Part shown: positions 32,486-44,000 of the stretch, piece after piece | How the letters are laid out: each line of letters starts with the position of its first letter | Position numbering within the stretch: the stretch's first letter is position 1 | Assembly (NCBI GenBank): GCA_030068075.1 | Contig: CM057825.1 | Coordinates: 123,043,239 to 123,107,238, forward strand | Reading direction: 5' to 3' | Origin: Paguma larvata | Taxonomy: Eukaryota; Chordata; Mammalia; Carnivora; Viverridae | DNA length: 64,000 bases | Made by a program: the position numbers and the translations under genes | Notes under the pieces: model-generated | What the model was told of the DNA's origin: nothing | The model's input: only the letters and a program-made list of their open reading frames with translations | Databases searched by the model: none

Positions 32486-32877
32486 TGTATTAGTTTGCTA
32501 GGGCTTCCATAATGAAGTATACAGACTGAGTGGCTTAAACACAGACATGTATTTTCCCTCCATTTTGGAGGCTAGAAGTGACTAAGATCAAGGTGTCAGT
32601 AGCATCAGTTTCTTCTGTGGCCTCTTACCCTGGCTTATTTGTGGTTGTCTTCTCCCTGTGTCTTCACATGGTCTTCCCTCTGTGTGTCTGTGTCCTAATC
32701 TCCTCTTCTTAGAAAGCCACCAGTCACACTGAATTAGGGCCCAGCCTGATGATTTCATTTAATCTTAATTACCTATTTAAAAACTCTATCTCCAAAGATA
32801 GTCACATTCTAAAGTTAGCACTGGGGCTAAGGACTTCAACATTAGAATTTTAGGGGAGACACAATTCAGCCCATAAT
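32486..32877 (-). mobile_element. MLT1-type MaLR LTR, complete (reverse)
   Basis: It runs from 'tgtattagtttgctagggcttccataatg' and 'cagactgagtggcttaaac' through 'ctccctgtgtcttcacatggtcttccctctgtgtgtctgtgtcctaatctcctcttctt' and 'gaattagggcccagcctgatgatttcat' to 'ggacttcaacattagaattttaggggagacacaattcagcccataata', the full reversed MLT1 consensus order. Flanks CCCAC (32481-32485) and TCCAC match at four of five bases, as expected for a 5-bp duplication. A solitary LTR of an extinct ERVL-MaLR. Confidence 0.93.
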
Positions 32878-32879
32878 AT

Positions 32880-33165
32880 CCACACTAATGAACCAATAGG
32901 GAGCTTGCCTAGTGATTTCACATGCCATATTATCAGCCACTCTAGAGATGGACACCTCTTTCTGAGCTCCAATTATAAATCTTGGGGCAGAGGCTTTGGG
33001 GTTGGCCCAGATGTCCATCCCTAGTCCCATCAGCTATGGTCAAGGATGTGGGCTCATCAAGAACAAACATGGTTGTGAAGATTCTCCCTGTAAATGGTAA
33101 CAGCAGGCTATTGGTCTGTGGCTTTAATGGACATCCTATACCACCTATCAGAATCAACACAAGCT
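32880..33165. other. No gene or repeat recognised
   Basis: Unique sequence between the LTR and the L2 element. Confidence 0.4.
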
Positions 33166-33169
33166 CTTA

Positions 33170-33645
33170 AATAGGGCATACAAAATCTTTCACTCCTTAA
33201 CCCCTTAATCTGAGCTATATCCCCTGCTACCCCTGCACAAATCCCACCCTTCATCCATGCTACAGGTACAATTCCCTGCATTTACCGCACTGTTTCATGC
33301 CCCCAGGCCTTTACTCAGGCTATTCCCTCCATCTACCAAACCTTTCCTTTCTATCTGCTTTGTCTTCCTGACAAGCTCCCACTTATATTTCAAAGCCCAC
33401 CTGGAGGATTTCTTTTGGAAAATCTTTCCTAATTTCCCATAGAGTCAGCCTCCTTCTTTTGTTTCATTCTGTGCCTTGTATGTACCTTTCATAAGACTTA
33501 GAACACTGAGTCACAACTTTTGTTAGATTGTTTTCTCTTGAAGTAGACTCTGGGTTCCAGAATAGTAGAGAAAATTTACCTTACCTACCTCAAAATCTAG
33601 CACAGTGTTTGCTTTGTACTCAAAAAATATTTGTGGAATGAATGA
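33170..33645 (+). repeat. L2 LINE, long 3' fragment
   Basis: 'tacaaaatctttcactccttaacccc', 'aggcctttactcaggctattccctccatctacc', 'ttatatttcaaagcccacctggaggatttcttttggaaaatctttcc', 'ctagcacagtgtttgctttgtactcaaaaaatatttgtggaatgaatga'. A long, well-preserved L2. Confidence 0.94.
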
Positions 33646-33649
33646 TTAT

Positions 33650-34000
33650 TATTATCTGGGCACAATGGTATATGTAGCTTATGAATAAAACACAAAGCCC
33701 CTGCCCTTTAGGAACCTCTGAGTGACTAAGAGGGACGTTAATATGAATAATGACTATAAAAATAAAGATATAAATCAAAGGCTAAGGAAGTGCAGAGGAA
33801 GCTGTCATTTAAACCAGGAGGATTGTGGAAGGCTTCTGGGAAGAGGTGACTGAGTATAGTCACTAAAGATGAGTAGGAGTTTGCCCACTAGTGTTATATG
33901 AGAAGGAGGTATTGGAAAGAGAAGGTCATATTGAAGAACGAATGAACAAGACATGGGAAAAGGACCTTGCCGGGCTTGTAGATGCCACACAGCACAGTAA
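33650..34000 (-). repeat. Ancient L2-like repeat (reverse)
   Basis: 'gaataaaacacaaagcccctgccctttaggaacctctgagtg' and 'gtggaaggcttctgggaagaggtgactgag...ggaccttgccgggcttgtag' fit the reversed L2-era repeat context. It is tail-to-tail with the previous forward L2. Confidence 0.5.
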
Positions 34001-34004
34001 TAGG

Positions 34005-34390
34005 GACAAAAGGGCCACAAGATATCAGGTAAGGACAGCACCATCTTGGTGTTCTAAGAAAATGGTCCCCAGTCATTCTCAGGAACAAGCTAGAAAGAGA
34101 GAATTACTTTGTGATTGTTACTAATGGAGCCACCAACTCGTTAGCGCATCTAACGCTAGTTTCTCCCTTCATGGATTTTCTTAGGATAAAGGGAAAGACC
34201 CTTGGGGTTGCCAACACTCTTGGAGCCAGAGGAGCCAAGCCTTTAGATTCTGGAGGCTGTGCTGACGTCCTCCGTTTCCTCCCCAAATGATGACAGAGAA
34301 GGGAGGCTGGCCAGCTGCACCTGAAATGAAATATTCTCCTTCTACCACCCAACTCCAACAGAATTTTTTTTAAACCTCTGATTTCACTGC
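34005..34390. other. No gene or repeat recognised
   Basis: Unique sequence; a T-run at 34365-34372. Confidence 0.4.
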
Positions 34391-34394
34391 TCTC

Positions 34395-34560
34395 TGATAG
34401 TCATGCACAGTTCAATTCACCTCTCTGAGCTTTAGTTGTTCACCTGAGAAAAGATGGTAATGGCCCCAAAGAGTTACTGTGCAGACTAAAGTTAACTCAG
34501 GTCAAACATCTAACAAATGCCTGACATCTAATAGCCATTCAGTTAACAGTGATCACTGCA
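34395..34560 (+). repeat. MIR SINE fragment
   Basis: 'cagttcaattcacctctctgagctttagttgttcacctgagaaaagatggtaatgg...catctaacaaatgcctgacatctaatagccattcag'. Confidence 0.75.
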
Positions 34561-34599
34561 ATTAATTTTTCATATAAAACAGTGCTTGTCTTATCTCTC

Positions 34600-34690
34600 C
34601 TATTCTAGAACTAAAAGTTCCTGGAGAGGATTCAGACCCTATGCTGTCCAGCATATATTTATGATCAATAAATGTATGTTAACTCAATGG
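34600..34690 (+). repeat. L2 LINE 3' end
   Basis: 'ctattctagaactaaaagttcctggagaggattcagacc...catatatttatgatcaataaatgtatgttaactcaatgg'. Confidence 0.7.
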
Positions 34691-34829
34691 ATGCTTAGAA
34701 TCCTAGACTTTTCAAACTGGGTGATAGCTAAGAAATCAGCATTCCAATCCTTCTTTTGACATACAGAGAAAACAAGACTCCCGACCCCACCGCACATAAT
34801 CTTGGCTATTGCTTAGCCTCTTGGCTATT

Positions 34830-34970
34830 GCTTGCCCACTTTCCTTACTGGTAAAAATGGAAAAGCTATTTTAATGGATTGCCATGGGAATTAAATGAGG
34901 AAATACATATGATGCATTAAGACCAGTGTCTTAGCACAGAATAACCATCATTAAATGTTAGTGCTGTTAC
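34830..34970 (+). repeat. MIR SINE fragment
   Basis: 'cactttccttactggtaaaaatggaaaagc...ggaattaaatgaggaaatacatatgatgcattaagaccagtgtcttagcacagaataa'. Confidence 0.75.
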
Positions 34971-34971
34971 A

Positions 34972-35075
34972 AGATGATTAAGACCACACAGTGAGTTACC
35001 AGCAAGCCTGAATCTGGAACGATGTTCTCTTGCCTCCAAGTCTATCACTTTCCCCATTGTACCCCACTGCTTTCA
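34972..35075 (-). repeat. MIR SINE fragment (reverse)
   Basis: 'agaccacacagtgagttaccagcaagcctgaatctggaacgatg...cactttccccattgtaccccactgc' is the reversed 5' half of MIR. Confidence 0.65.
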
Positions 35076-35284
35076 ATGGGACCAGATGCTCTGTATCCTA
35101 GCTCCTGAATTCACATGTGGTACGGAACGCACATGTCCTGACAGTGCAAGTTGACCTCTAATTCCTGGGGAGGACTTCCCAGCCAATCTCATCATCAGCC
35201 AAACCAAGGCCTTGGCCAGCTCAGTGTCCCACCATCACACATGGATCCCACACATGCTGAACTGCTTTCTCTTCAATTACATAG

Positions 35285-35510
35285 ATCAATTTGTCTCAAT
35301 CAGGGCAGATTTTGCCCCACAGAGGACATTTGATAATATCCGGAGACATTTTTAGTTGTGAAACTTAGGATGGAGGGTACTACTGGCATCTAGTGGGTAG
35401 AGGCCAGCAATGCTGCTAAACTAACCCTATAGTGCACGGGGCCACCCCCACAAAAAAGAGTCAGTTCAGAATGTCTCTGTGCTGCTGCTGAAAGAGCCTA
35501 CTGTAGAAGA
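35285..35510 (+). mobile_element. MER20 hAT-Charlie DNA transposon
   Basis: 'gattttgccccacagaggacatttgataatatccggagacatttttagttgtgaaac', 'tactactggcatctagtgggtagaggccagcaatgctgctaaac', 'tatagtgcacggggccacccccac' follow MER20 throughout. MER20 is a non-autonomous hAT element, in some lineages co-opted as an enhancer; nothing here shows that. Confidence 0.95.
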
Positions 35511-35569
35511 ATGTGCATTTAGATACAAATTCACCTATTTCACATCTGTTTTATAGCTTCATAATCAGC

Positions 35570-35785
35570 AGGTTGCAGAAAACACAGTAACTTTGACATG
35601 AGAGACCAGTGTTCAGATCTCACGTATGTCATTTACTAGCTATTATACGTTGACATGATATTTAACTTTTCTGAGCCTCAGATCCTCATCTGTGAACTGG
35701 AGATAATTATGCTATAGTGAAACTTTGCGATGATACACAGAAAGAACCTAGCAGGTGCCTAATACATAATATGTAGGTAGTAAGA
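35570..35785 (+). repeat. MIR SINE
   Basis: 'tgttcagatctcacgtatgtcatttactagctattatacgttgacatgatatttaacttttctgagcctcagatcctcatctgtgaactggagataatt...gcaggtgcctaatac'. Confidence 0.9.
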
Positions 35786-36044
35786 GGCATCTGTTATTAT
35801 TTACCTCCTCATTTTTATAAGGTAGATATAAATATAGATATTTGAAATGTATATGTAGATATTTGAAAATGTTGGTTGAGGATGAGCCAAAAGTTAGCTG
35901 ACAGGAGACGGATTAATGGATGTTGATGGATGGCTTAGGGCCAAGGAAGACTCTAAAGAAAGAAATGAAACCTTGGCCAAGGTGACTGGAGGGAGTTGAG
36001 GAAAAGATGGTAGAAGAAAGAATACATAAATGTACAGGAAATTA

Positions 36045-36420
36045 TTATTCATTCATTTATTTTAAAACGTTATAGACCAGGCTCTAGGCTACTGATTTTA
36101 TAGACATCATTCATTAATTCGTTCCATAAAAATTCAGTGAGCACCTATTATGTACTAAGCTTTGTGCTAGCACATCATTTATTTGTTCATATCTTTATTT
36201 ATTCTGTAGTTATTCATTGAGTACCTATTCTGTATCAGACATTGTATTTCGATTCCATACACATTGCTCCCTTTCCCATTCATTCATGCACTCACTCACT
36301 AATTTATTATTTAATTCACCATTTCAACAACTGTTTATAAGAACTTATGCTATACCAGACACTAGGTTAACAAGTGATAAAAGATCAAAAGCTCTAGAAA
36401 GGGAAGAGATGGGTCCCTGA
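36045..36420 (-). repeat. Cluster of reversed L2-tail-like units
   Basis: Several copies of the motif '(att)cattca...gagcacctattatgtactaagctttgtgctag' occur in line: near 36047-36100, 36108-36172, 36190-36250 and 36325-36375 ('caactgtttataagaacttatgctataccagacactagg'). Each resembles the reversed L2 3' end, suggesting local duplication of the tail or several adjacent fragments. Confidence 0.6.
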
Positions 36421-36424
36421 TGAA

Positions 36425-37220
36425 CCCTCATCTAAAATGGGGAACCACAGGGAAGCAATGATCCTAGGCTTTACAGAATCATGGTGCAATCTACTTAGTG
36501 GTCAAAACTTTATGGGGAGAATGCTCTGTGTAGGAGAACTTCATTTTCTCAAGTCTCCCATGTTGTCACCAATATAGATATGAATGAAAAAGTCTGAGGT
36601 CTGATTAGAATGGATAGGTGACTTTCTAGGGTTTAGTTGCAGAGAACATAATCCACTTCAGCTACTAAAGCACAGATCTCTTGGGCTTTGGATCCTATGC
36701 AATGCCTTGTACAGAGATGGATTTTAGAATCCTTGGAACAACTGAAGAAACAGCTTCTAGACTGAGTGTCTAGGAGTGACCCCCAAAACAACACAGCAGG
36801 ACTGAGCCCCAAAGGATTCTTTGCTCCCATCTGACTGAAGAAGCTGCCTGCCAAACTAAGAATTCACAAACTATAGATCCAAAGTGCCTCTGCTATGCAC
36901 CCTACCAGCAAAAAGAGTGCCTCTTACCTTGCTCCCTACTTAACTCAGTTCAGAATCTGAGTTTCAAGCAAGTGTGTCTGATTTTCAGAAATCATCTCTG
37001 GGAGATGCAGCTTCTTTATAGGAAGAAAAGCACCTTTAAAGGAAGCTGGAATAAAAGTGGATTGAGTCAACCCACAGTTTTCCTCACAGGAGATTAAGTT
37101 AGTTGAAAATCTGGATTCTGTAACTAAATCTAACACTCTAAACTATCGTCAGAATACACTGTTCTATGAGTGGTTGAAGCATTTCCTTTAAAGGGGTGGT
37201 TGAGTATAAGTATGCTAATG
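36425..37220. other. No gene or repeat recognised
   Basis: Unique sequence. Confidence 0.4.
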
Positions 37221-37224
37221 GTCC

Positions 37225-37332
37225 ATTCATTCTGGAGTACAAATGAATTAGAATTTCTGTGAATAGGGACCAGGAATCTGTATTTTTTAAGCTCCTGTGG
37301 TAACCCCTCTGATCAGTACAATTTGAGACCAC
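37225..37332 (+). mobile_element. MER5A-like 3' fragment
   Basis: 'tgaattagaatttctgtgaatagggaccaggaatctgtattttttaagctcctgtggtaacccctctgatcagtacaatttgagacca' is the 3' half of MER5A ('gaatctgcatttctaacaagctcccaggtgatgctg...tttgagaacca'). Confidence 0.65.
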
Positions 37333-37435
37333 AGAGAAAACTTAATTAATACCAAACGGCTTGATTAACCCTCTCAGAAATATGTGCATCTCAGAAGAAG
37401 ACAATTACCTGTAACTCAAAAGAGTAGTTGGTCTA

Positions 37436-37645
37436 GGGAAGCCTGGATGGCTCAGTCGGTTAAGCAATCAACTTAAGCTTGGGTCATGATCTCATGGTTA
37501 GTGAGTCTGAGCCCAACACCAAGCTCTCTGCTGCCTGCGTGGAAGCCTACTTCAAATTATCTGTCTTCCTCTCTCTTCCCCTCCTCCCTGGCTTGTGTTC
37601 TCTCTCTCAAAAATAAAACAAACTTTTATTTAAAAAAAAAAAAAA
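37436..37645 (+). mobile_element. SINEC (feline-type), forward
   Basis: 'aagcctggatggctcagtcggttaagcaatcaacttaagcttgggtcatgatctcatggttagtgag', CT-rich region, 'caaaaataaaacaaac' and an A-run of 13. Diverged flanking repeats ('agtagttggtcta' 37423-37435, 'ggtacatggtcta' 37646-37658) are probably the target duplication. Confidence 0.96.
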
Positions 37646-37869
37646 GGTACATGGTCTAATTTCAGAAGAACACTGTTAGCAGAAAAGAGCTTTCTGGTTC
37701 ATCAAACTAAACCAGGTGGGCACCACTCATTTCCAAATGTAGTCAAATCTTCCTTAAGAGGTTTTTGGAACTCTCCTCTGCATTTAAATAAGGAGTGCCA
37801 ACAACGGTAACTAACTAGAGAGTTGCAGAGTTATATCTCAAGAATTGAAATCAGATACACATCGAATAA

Positions 37870-38225
37870 AAGAGAGTCTTTGCCCTCATAATGTTAACCA
37901 CCTAACAGAATAAACTAACAAGTAACCAGACAACCACTTTCCATTCAGGGATGCTAAGTAAGTGCCCTGATTGTAGGGCAGGAACTAGATACACAAGGCA
38001 CTATGGAAACATTGATGTGGATCCTTACTCAGCCAACAGGCAACGGAAAGTCTTCTTGAGGAAAGTGATGTCTTAGCTCAGATCTGAAGGATAAATTCAT
38101 CAGGCACAGAGACTTGCAAGAAGAAAGAGTGCTCCAAGAGCACAGACCCACATGTGCAAAGGCCTGGAGTCCTGAGAGAACCTGGCATGTTTGAAGAACT
38201 GGAACATATTCAGCACAGCCAGGAA
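37870..38225. repeat. Possible ancient mammalian repeat
   Basis: 'cttgaggaaagtgatgtcttagctcagatctgaaggataa', 'aaagagtgctccaagagcacagacccacatgtgcaaaggcctggag' and 'gagaacctggcatgtttgaagaactggaac' follow a recurring ancient repeat pattern ('tgtgcaaaggccctgaggc...gttcgaggaactg'). Family name uncertain. Confidence 0.5.
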
Positions 38226-38482
38226 ACAGAAAACAAAATTACTGATTCTAAAAGCAGTTCTGTACAAAGAGAAAGCAAGGGAGGCAACATCAGCAAATAT
38301 CCCGGAAGGGCAAAAGAGCTGGCATGGACTGTCCCAAGGATTGAGCATGGATCATTGAATGCCCAGAACAAAGCAAACAGCCTACACATCTGCTAACTGA
38401 GTGCAACTGAGCTGAAGAGACAGGAGTAAGCATCAAGTCCAGTAAGGCTGAAATGAAATCACTGTCTCAGGTTCATGCTAGC

Positions 38483-38500
38483 AGAACACCTAAAGAAGCA
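38483..38500 (+). repeat. 5' target-site duplication of the composite L1
   Basis: AGAACACCTAAAGAAGCA here is repeated with one mismatch at 45624-45641. The pair brackets the whole L1 insertion. Confidence 0.85.
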
Positions 38501-38641
38501 GTCTCACAGCTTTGGCGCATCTTGTCCTTCCCCAACACGGTTCTGACTCTCCTAAAGTCTTGACCACAGAGGAAGGTTCAGGACCTCCCATATAAAGTAG
38601 GTATCCTCAGGCTTGAAAACATGAGTCTGGATCAGGTTAAA
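38501..38641 (+). other. Non-L1 segment inside the L1 insertion (candidate 5' transduction)
   Basis: About 140 bp lie between the 5' target duplication and the first base that looks like L1 (GGGGGGCCAACATGGC at about 38643). They are not GC-rich like the L1 5' UTR and match no repeat I know. They contain a TATAAA word (38593-38598). The simplest reading is genomic DNA from upstream of the source L1, co-transcribed and inserted with it. A longer-than-usual subfamily 5' UTR is the alternative. Confidence 0.5.
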
Positions 38642-40191
38642 AGGGGGGCCAACATGGCAGAAAAGAAGGAATACCCACTGCTGGTCTCTGGCGACTGTTA
38701 ATCTGAGAGAGACTGAGACGGAGAAACTCTCAATCGCAGGGATCTGCAGGAAGAGGAGTTGGAGGCTACAGGAAAGAGAACGCGAAATCCAGAGAATCTG
38801 GGGAGACTGAGTGAGTGCAATCTGGGAGAAAGAAAGAGAGCCGCGGAGGTGAGGACTGCGGGGAGTGGGCCCGGGGCCCTGGGCCCCTTCCTCCTAAAGA
38901 CAAGGGGAACAGAAAGAGCAGCGGGGTAAGTACCTCGAACCCAGGCAGAGAGGGAGCTTATCATCCAGTCCCTATCCACAAGGCTTTTTGGAGAGAGGGT
39001 CATTGCTCATGGCAGAGCTGGCGGAGCTTTCTTCACTCTGGAGCCACCAACGCTGTCCCAGCCCCTGACACAGAGAGGCGCACGCCATCGCTGGATCGGT
39101 GCTGAGTCAGAGGCATAATTTGGGTGGGGAAGGCTGAGTGTGCAGGGTCTCGCGACCACCCAGCAGGTCATGCTGCCCCTGCACCCTGACCAAGTCGAGG
39201 ATGGACACAGAAGAGGGTTCAGAGACTCCAGGTCCATGATGAGAGGCTAGGGGGACGCCATTGTGGTCGCACCAGTGCTGAATCAGACTCAATTTACATA
39301 AGGTGTGGCGGTCAGAGCGAGTTAAAGGAACTCAGATGAGCTTGGGGGCACGATCGCCCAGAAAATTGAACCGTGCTGGTAACCTGGATAGAGTTGAGGG
39401 TGGAAACTGAGGAGTGATCTGAGACTGTGGGTCGGTGAGGAGTGATCTGAGACTGTCGGGGCTGGGAGGGCGCCATTGTGGTTGTGCATTCCCAAAAGGC
39501 CAAACCCTAGGACTCCACCCCCCAGCCGAGGAGGTGGGACTGCCTACACCAAGCAACGCCCCTCCTCATATGGGAGCCACCCGTCTGCAGGAGTGGTAGC
39601 CATGGAGACACAAATACTGCAGCATTGCCTGGATTAATTCTAGGTCAATTCTTCGGTTTTAGATATATTCTTCCTCTTCTCCTTCCTATCTCTCCCACCT
39701 CTAAACCTGTCACCTGGGGGTTTTGGCTTGCTTAAACAGACATTTAACCCACTCTCTCAATGCATGTTCTACACCCCCCTCTTTAATTTCCTATCTCTCT
39801 CTATAGAACAGTCAGACCACATAGTGCATCTGGGCAAAATCTAACTTCATTTCTCTTTCCTAGCATCCTTCCTTATTCTGATTTCTCTCTTGCTGGATCA
39901 AGTCTTCTAATCTCTCTACCTGGTCAAAGTTCAATTTCTTCTTCTCCCCACACCTGTCTCTACTCTATGTATGCTCTGCCATCAGCAGAGCGCACATCCC
40001 ATCATTATCATGTAGCTGGTACGTTAGGTTGCATGCCTCCAGAGCGTCATTTGTTAGTCTTTTTTATGTTGTGATTTGTTTGTCTGTATTATTGGTCAGT
40101 AAGGTTGTGAGTTTGTGTTTCTTTTTTGTCGATCTGACCCTTTTCCTTTCCAGGGAGAAATAGGAAATAAACCAATACACACATTACCAAA
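38642..40191 (+). mobile_element. L1 5' UTR (internal promoter region)
   Basis: It opens with a CCAACATGGC word comparable to the YY1 site at the start of other mammalian L1s and is CpG-rich between about 38790 and 39560. It shows repeat structure: CGCCATTGTGGT occurs at 39256-39267 and 39471-39482 (215 bp apart), and a 20-bp word GAGGAGTGATCTGAGACTGT is exactly duplicated at 39409 and 39437. It ends just before the ORF1 ATG. In L1s this region drives RNA polymerase II transcription from within the element. Antisense frames here (up to 101 residues) have no known counterpart. Confidence 0.85.
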
Positions 40192-41083
40192 ATGACCAAA
40201 CAGAAGGACTCCCCTCAAAAGACCGTACAGGAAATAGTGACAGCACAAGAAATGATGACAGCAAACATAAGCAACTTAACAGAACAAGAATATAGAATGA
40301 TAAACATAAAAATACTCGCAGGGCTTGAAAAAAGCATAGAAGAAAGCAGGGGGACCCTAGAGGCAGAGATCAAGGTCCTAAAAAACGATCTATTAAAAAT
40401 TAAAAAATGCTTTAAATGAGAGGCAAAACAAACGGAGACTGCCACAGCACGGATTGAAGAGGCAGAAGAGAGAATAGGGGAATTAGATAAAATTCCAGAA
40501 AAGGAGGAAGTAGAGAAAAAAGAGAGAGAAACTGATTCATGAACAGGAAAGGAGAATTTGAGAGCTGAGTGATGCAATTAAACGGAATAACATCCCTATT
40601 ATAGGAATTCCAGAGGAAGAAGGGAGAGAGAAAGGAGTCGACGGGGTACTTGAACAAATCGTTGCTGAGAACTTTCCCAACATGAAGAAGGAAATGGGCA
40701 TTGAAGTCCAAGAGGCACAGAGAACTCCCCTCAGACATAAACTGAATAGGCCCTCAGCAAGACACATCATAGTGAAGCTGGGAAAATACAAAGATAAAGA
40801 GAGAATCCTAAAAGCAGCTAGGGATAAAAGGGCCTTGACTTACAAAGGCAGACACATTAGGGTAGTAGCGGACTTATCCACAGAAACTTGGCAAGTCAGA
40901 AAGGAATGGCAGGAAATCTTCAATGTGATGAACAGGAAAGACATGCAGCCAAGAATCCTTTACCCCGTCAACCTGTCATTCAAAATAGATGGAGAGATAA
41001 AGGTCTTCCCAAACAAACAAAAACTGAAGGAATACATCACAAATAAACCAATCTTACAAGAGATCCTGAGGGGGACTCTATGA
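40192..41083 (+). pseudogene. L1 ORF1p (RNA-binding protein), broken
   Basis: ORF1p is the trimeric nucleic-acid chaperone of the L1 particle. The N-terminal part opens at ATG 40192 and is rich in Glu/Lys/Leu, consistent with the start of the coiled coil. It stops at TGA 40417-40419, but the same frame continues meaningfully ('ARIEEAEERIGEL') to about 40530. A frameshift follows and another stop (40559-40561) lies in the new frame. The last 133 residues (40682-41083) are open and carry the RRM and C-terminal domain features: 'RPSARHIIVKLGKYKDKERILKAARDK' and 'YKGRHIRVVADLSTETWQVRKEW'. The span of about 890 bp is shorter than typical human ORF1 (about 1 kb), so part of the coil may be deleted. 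Its TGA overlaps an ATG at 41080 in the ORF2 frame. Confidence 0.93.
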
Positions 41084-44000
41084 AGGAAAGGTTGCAAGGA
41101 ACACAGAGCACCAGAGACATCCTTACAAACATGAAACCTACAGACAACACCTTGACTCTAAACCCACATTTTTCAATATTAACACTGAATGTAAACAGAC
41201 TAAACACTCCAATTAAAAGACACAGGGTGACAGAATGGATTAGAAAACAAGACCCATCTATCTGCTGTCTTCAAGAGACCCATTTTAAACCTGAGGACAC
41301 CTTCAGACTGAAAGTGAGGGGATGGAGAGTTATCTACCATGCTATAGGAACTCAGAAGAAAGCTGGAGTAGCCACACTTATATCGGACAAACTGGACTTT
41401 AAAGTAAAAGATGTAATAAGAGATGAAGAAGGGCATTATATAATAATCACGGGGACTATCCAGCAGGAAGAGCTAACAATTATAAATATCTACACTCCGA
41501 ATTCTGGGGCACCCAAATTTGTCAAGCAACTAATTACAAACGTAAGCTATCTTATTGATAAACATGTGCTAGTTGCAGGAGACCTTAATACCCCACTCAC
41601 AGTGCTGGATAGATCCACTAAACAGAGAATCAGCATAGAAACAATGGACCTGAACAACACGCTGGAACAGATTGGCCTGATAGATATCTTCAGGGCCCTT
41701 CATCCAGAAGCAAAGGAATTTACATTCTTCTCAAATGCACATGGTACATTTTCCAAGATAGACCACATTTTGGGGCACAAGGAAGCACTGAATAAGTACA
41801 AAAATTGAGATCATACCACGCACAATTTCAGACCACAATGCTTTGAAACTTGAAATCAACCACAGGAAAAAGTCTGGGAAGCCCCCACAAACATGGAGGC
41901 TAAAGAACAACCTACTAAAAGACGAATGGGTCAACCAAGCGATCAGAGAAGAAATTTAAAAATATGGAAACAAATGAAAATGAAAATATGACAATCCAAC
42001 GCTTTGGGATGCGGCAAAGGCAGTCCTGAGAGGGAAATATATAGCAATCCAGGCCCATCTCAAGAGACAAGAAAAATTCCTAACACAAATTCTAACAGCA
42101 CACCTAAAGGAACTAGAAGCAGAACAGCTAAGACAGCCCAAACCTACCAGAAAGAGAGAAATAACAAAGATTAGGGCACAAATTAATCATATGGAAACAG
42201 AAAAAGTAGTGGAACAGATCAATGAAACCAAAAGCTGGTTCTTTGAAAAAACAAACAAAATTGATAAACCTCTAGCCAGGCTCCTCAAAAAGAAAAGAGA
42301 GAGAAACCAAATCAATAAAATCACGAACGAAAATGGAGTGATTACAACCAATCCCTCAGAAATACAAGCAATACAGAGAATATTATGAAAGACTATGCCG
42401 TCAAATTGAACAACCTGGAAGAAAGAGACAAATTCCTTAACAGCCACATGCTACCAAAACTCAAACGGGAAGAAATAGAAAACTTGAACAGACCCATAAC
42501 TGGTGAAGAAATTGAGTCAGTTATCAAAAATCTCCCAGCAAATAAAAGTCCAGGGCCAGATGGCTTCCCTGCGGAATTTTACCAGACATTTAAAACAGAG
42601 TTAATTCCTATCCTCCTCAAGCTGTTCCAAAAAATTGAGACGGAAAGAAAACTCCCGGACTCATTCTATGAAGCCAGCATCACTTTGATTCCCAAACCAG
42701 ATAGAGACCCAGCAAAAAAAGAGAACTACAGGCCGATATCCTTGATGAACATGGATGCAAAAATTCTTAACAAGATAGTAGCAAATAGAATCCAACAGCA
42801 TATAAAAAGAATTATCCACCACGATCAAGTAGGATTCATCCCTGGGTTGTAGGGATGGTTCAACATTCATAAATCAATCAATGTGATACATCACATTAAC
42901 AAAAGAAAAGATAAGAACCATATGATCCTGTCGATTGATGCAGAAAAAGCATTTGAGCATTTGACAAAATACAGCATCGCTTCTTAATAAAAACTCTCGA
43001 GAAAGTCGGGATAGAAGGAACATACTTAGGCACCATAAAAGCCATTTATGAAAAGCCCACAGCTAATATCATCCTCAATGGGGAAAAAATGAGAGCCTTC
43101 CCCCTGAGATCAGGAACACGACAGGAGTGTCCACTCTCACCACTGCTATTTAACATAGTGTTGGAGGTCCTAGCATCAGCAATCAGACAAGAAAGCAAAA
43201 TAAAAGGCATTAGGATAGGCAAGGATGAAGTCAAACTTTCACTTTTTGCAGACGACATGATACTTTACACGGAAAACCCAACAGAATCCACTGAAAGACT
43301 ACTAGAACTGATCCATGAATTTGGCAAAGTTGTAGGATACAAAATCAACATACAGAAATCGGTTGCATTCCTTTACACCAACAATGAAGCAATAGAAAGA
43401 GAAATAAAGAAGCGAATCCCATTCACAATTGCACCAAAAACCATCAAATACCTAGGAATAAACCTAACCAAAGATGTAAAAGACCTTTACATGGAAATCT
43501 ATAAAAAACTTATGAAGGAAATTGAGGAAGACACAGGAAATGGAAAAACATCCCATGCTCATGGATCGGAAGAATAAATATCATTAAAATGGCAATACTA
43601 CCCAAAGCAATCTACACATTCAATGTAATCCCAATCAAAATTGCACCAGCATTCTTCTCAAAGCTAGAGCAAACAATCCTAAAATTTGTATGGAACCACA
43701 AAGACCCCGAATAGCCAAAGTAATTCTGAAGAATAAAACCAAAGCGGGAGGCATCACAATCCCAGACTTTAACCTCTACTACAAAGCGGTAGTCATCAAG
43801 ACAGCATGGTATTGGCACAAGAACAGACACATAGACCAATGGAATAGAATAGAGAACTTAGAGATGGACCCACAAGAATATGGCCATCTAATCTTTAACA
43901 AAGCAGCAAAGAGTATCCAATGGCAAAAAGACAGCCTCTTTAACAAATGGTGCTGGGAGAACTGGACAGCAACATGCAGAAGAATGAAACTAGACCACTT

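Noticed and set aside
38698..39003. 101-residue antisense frame in the L1 5' UTR, considered as an ORF0-like gene
   Set aside because: ORF0 is described only for primate L1; GC-rich DNA opens long frames by chance and no similarity could be claimed.
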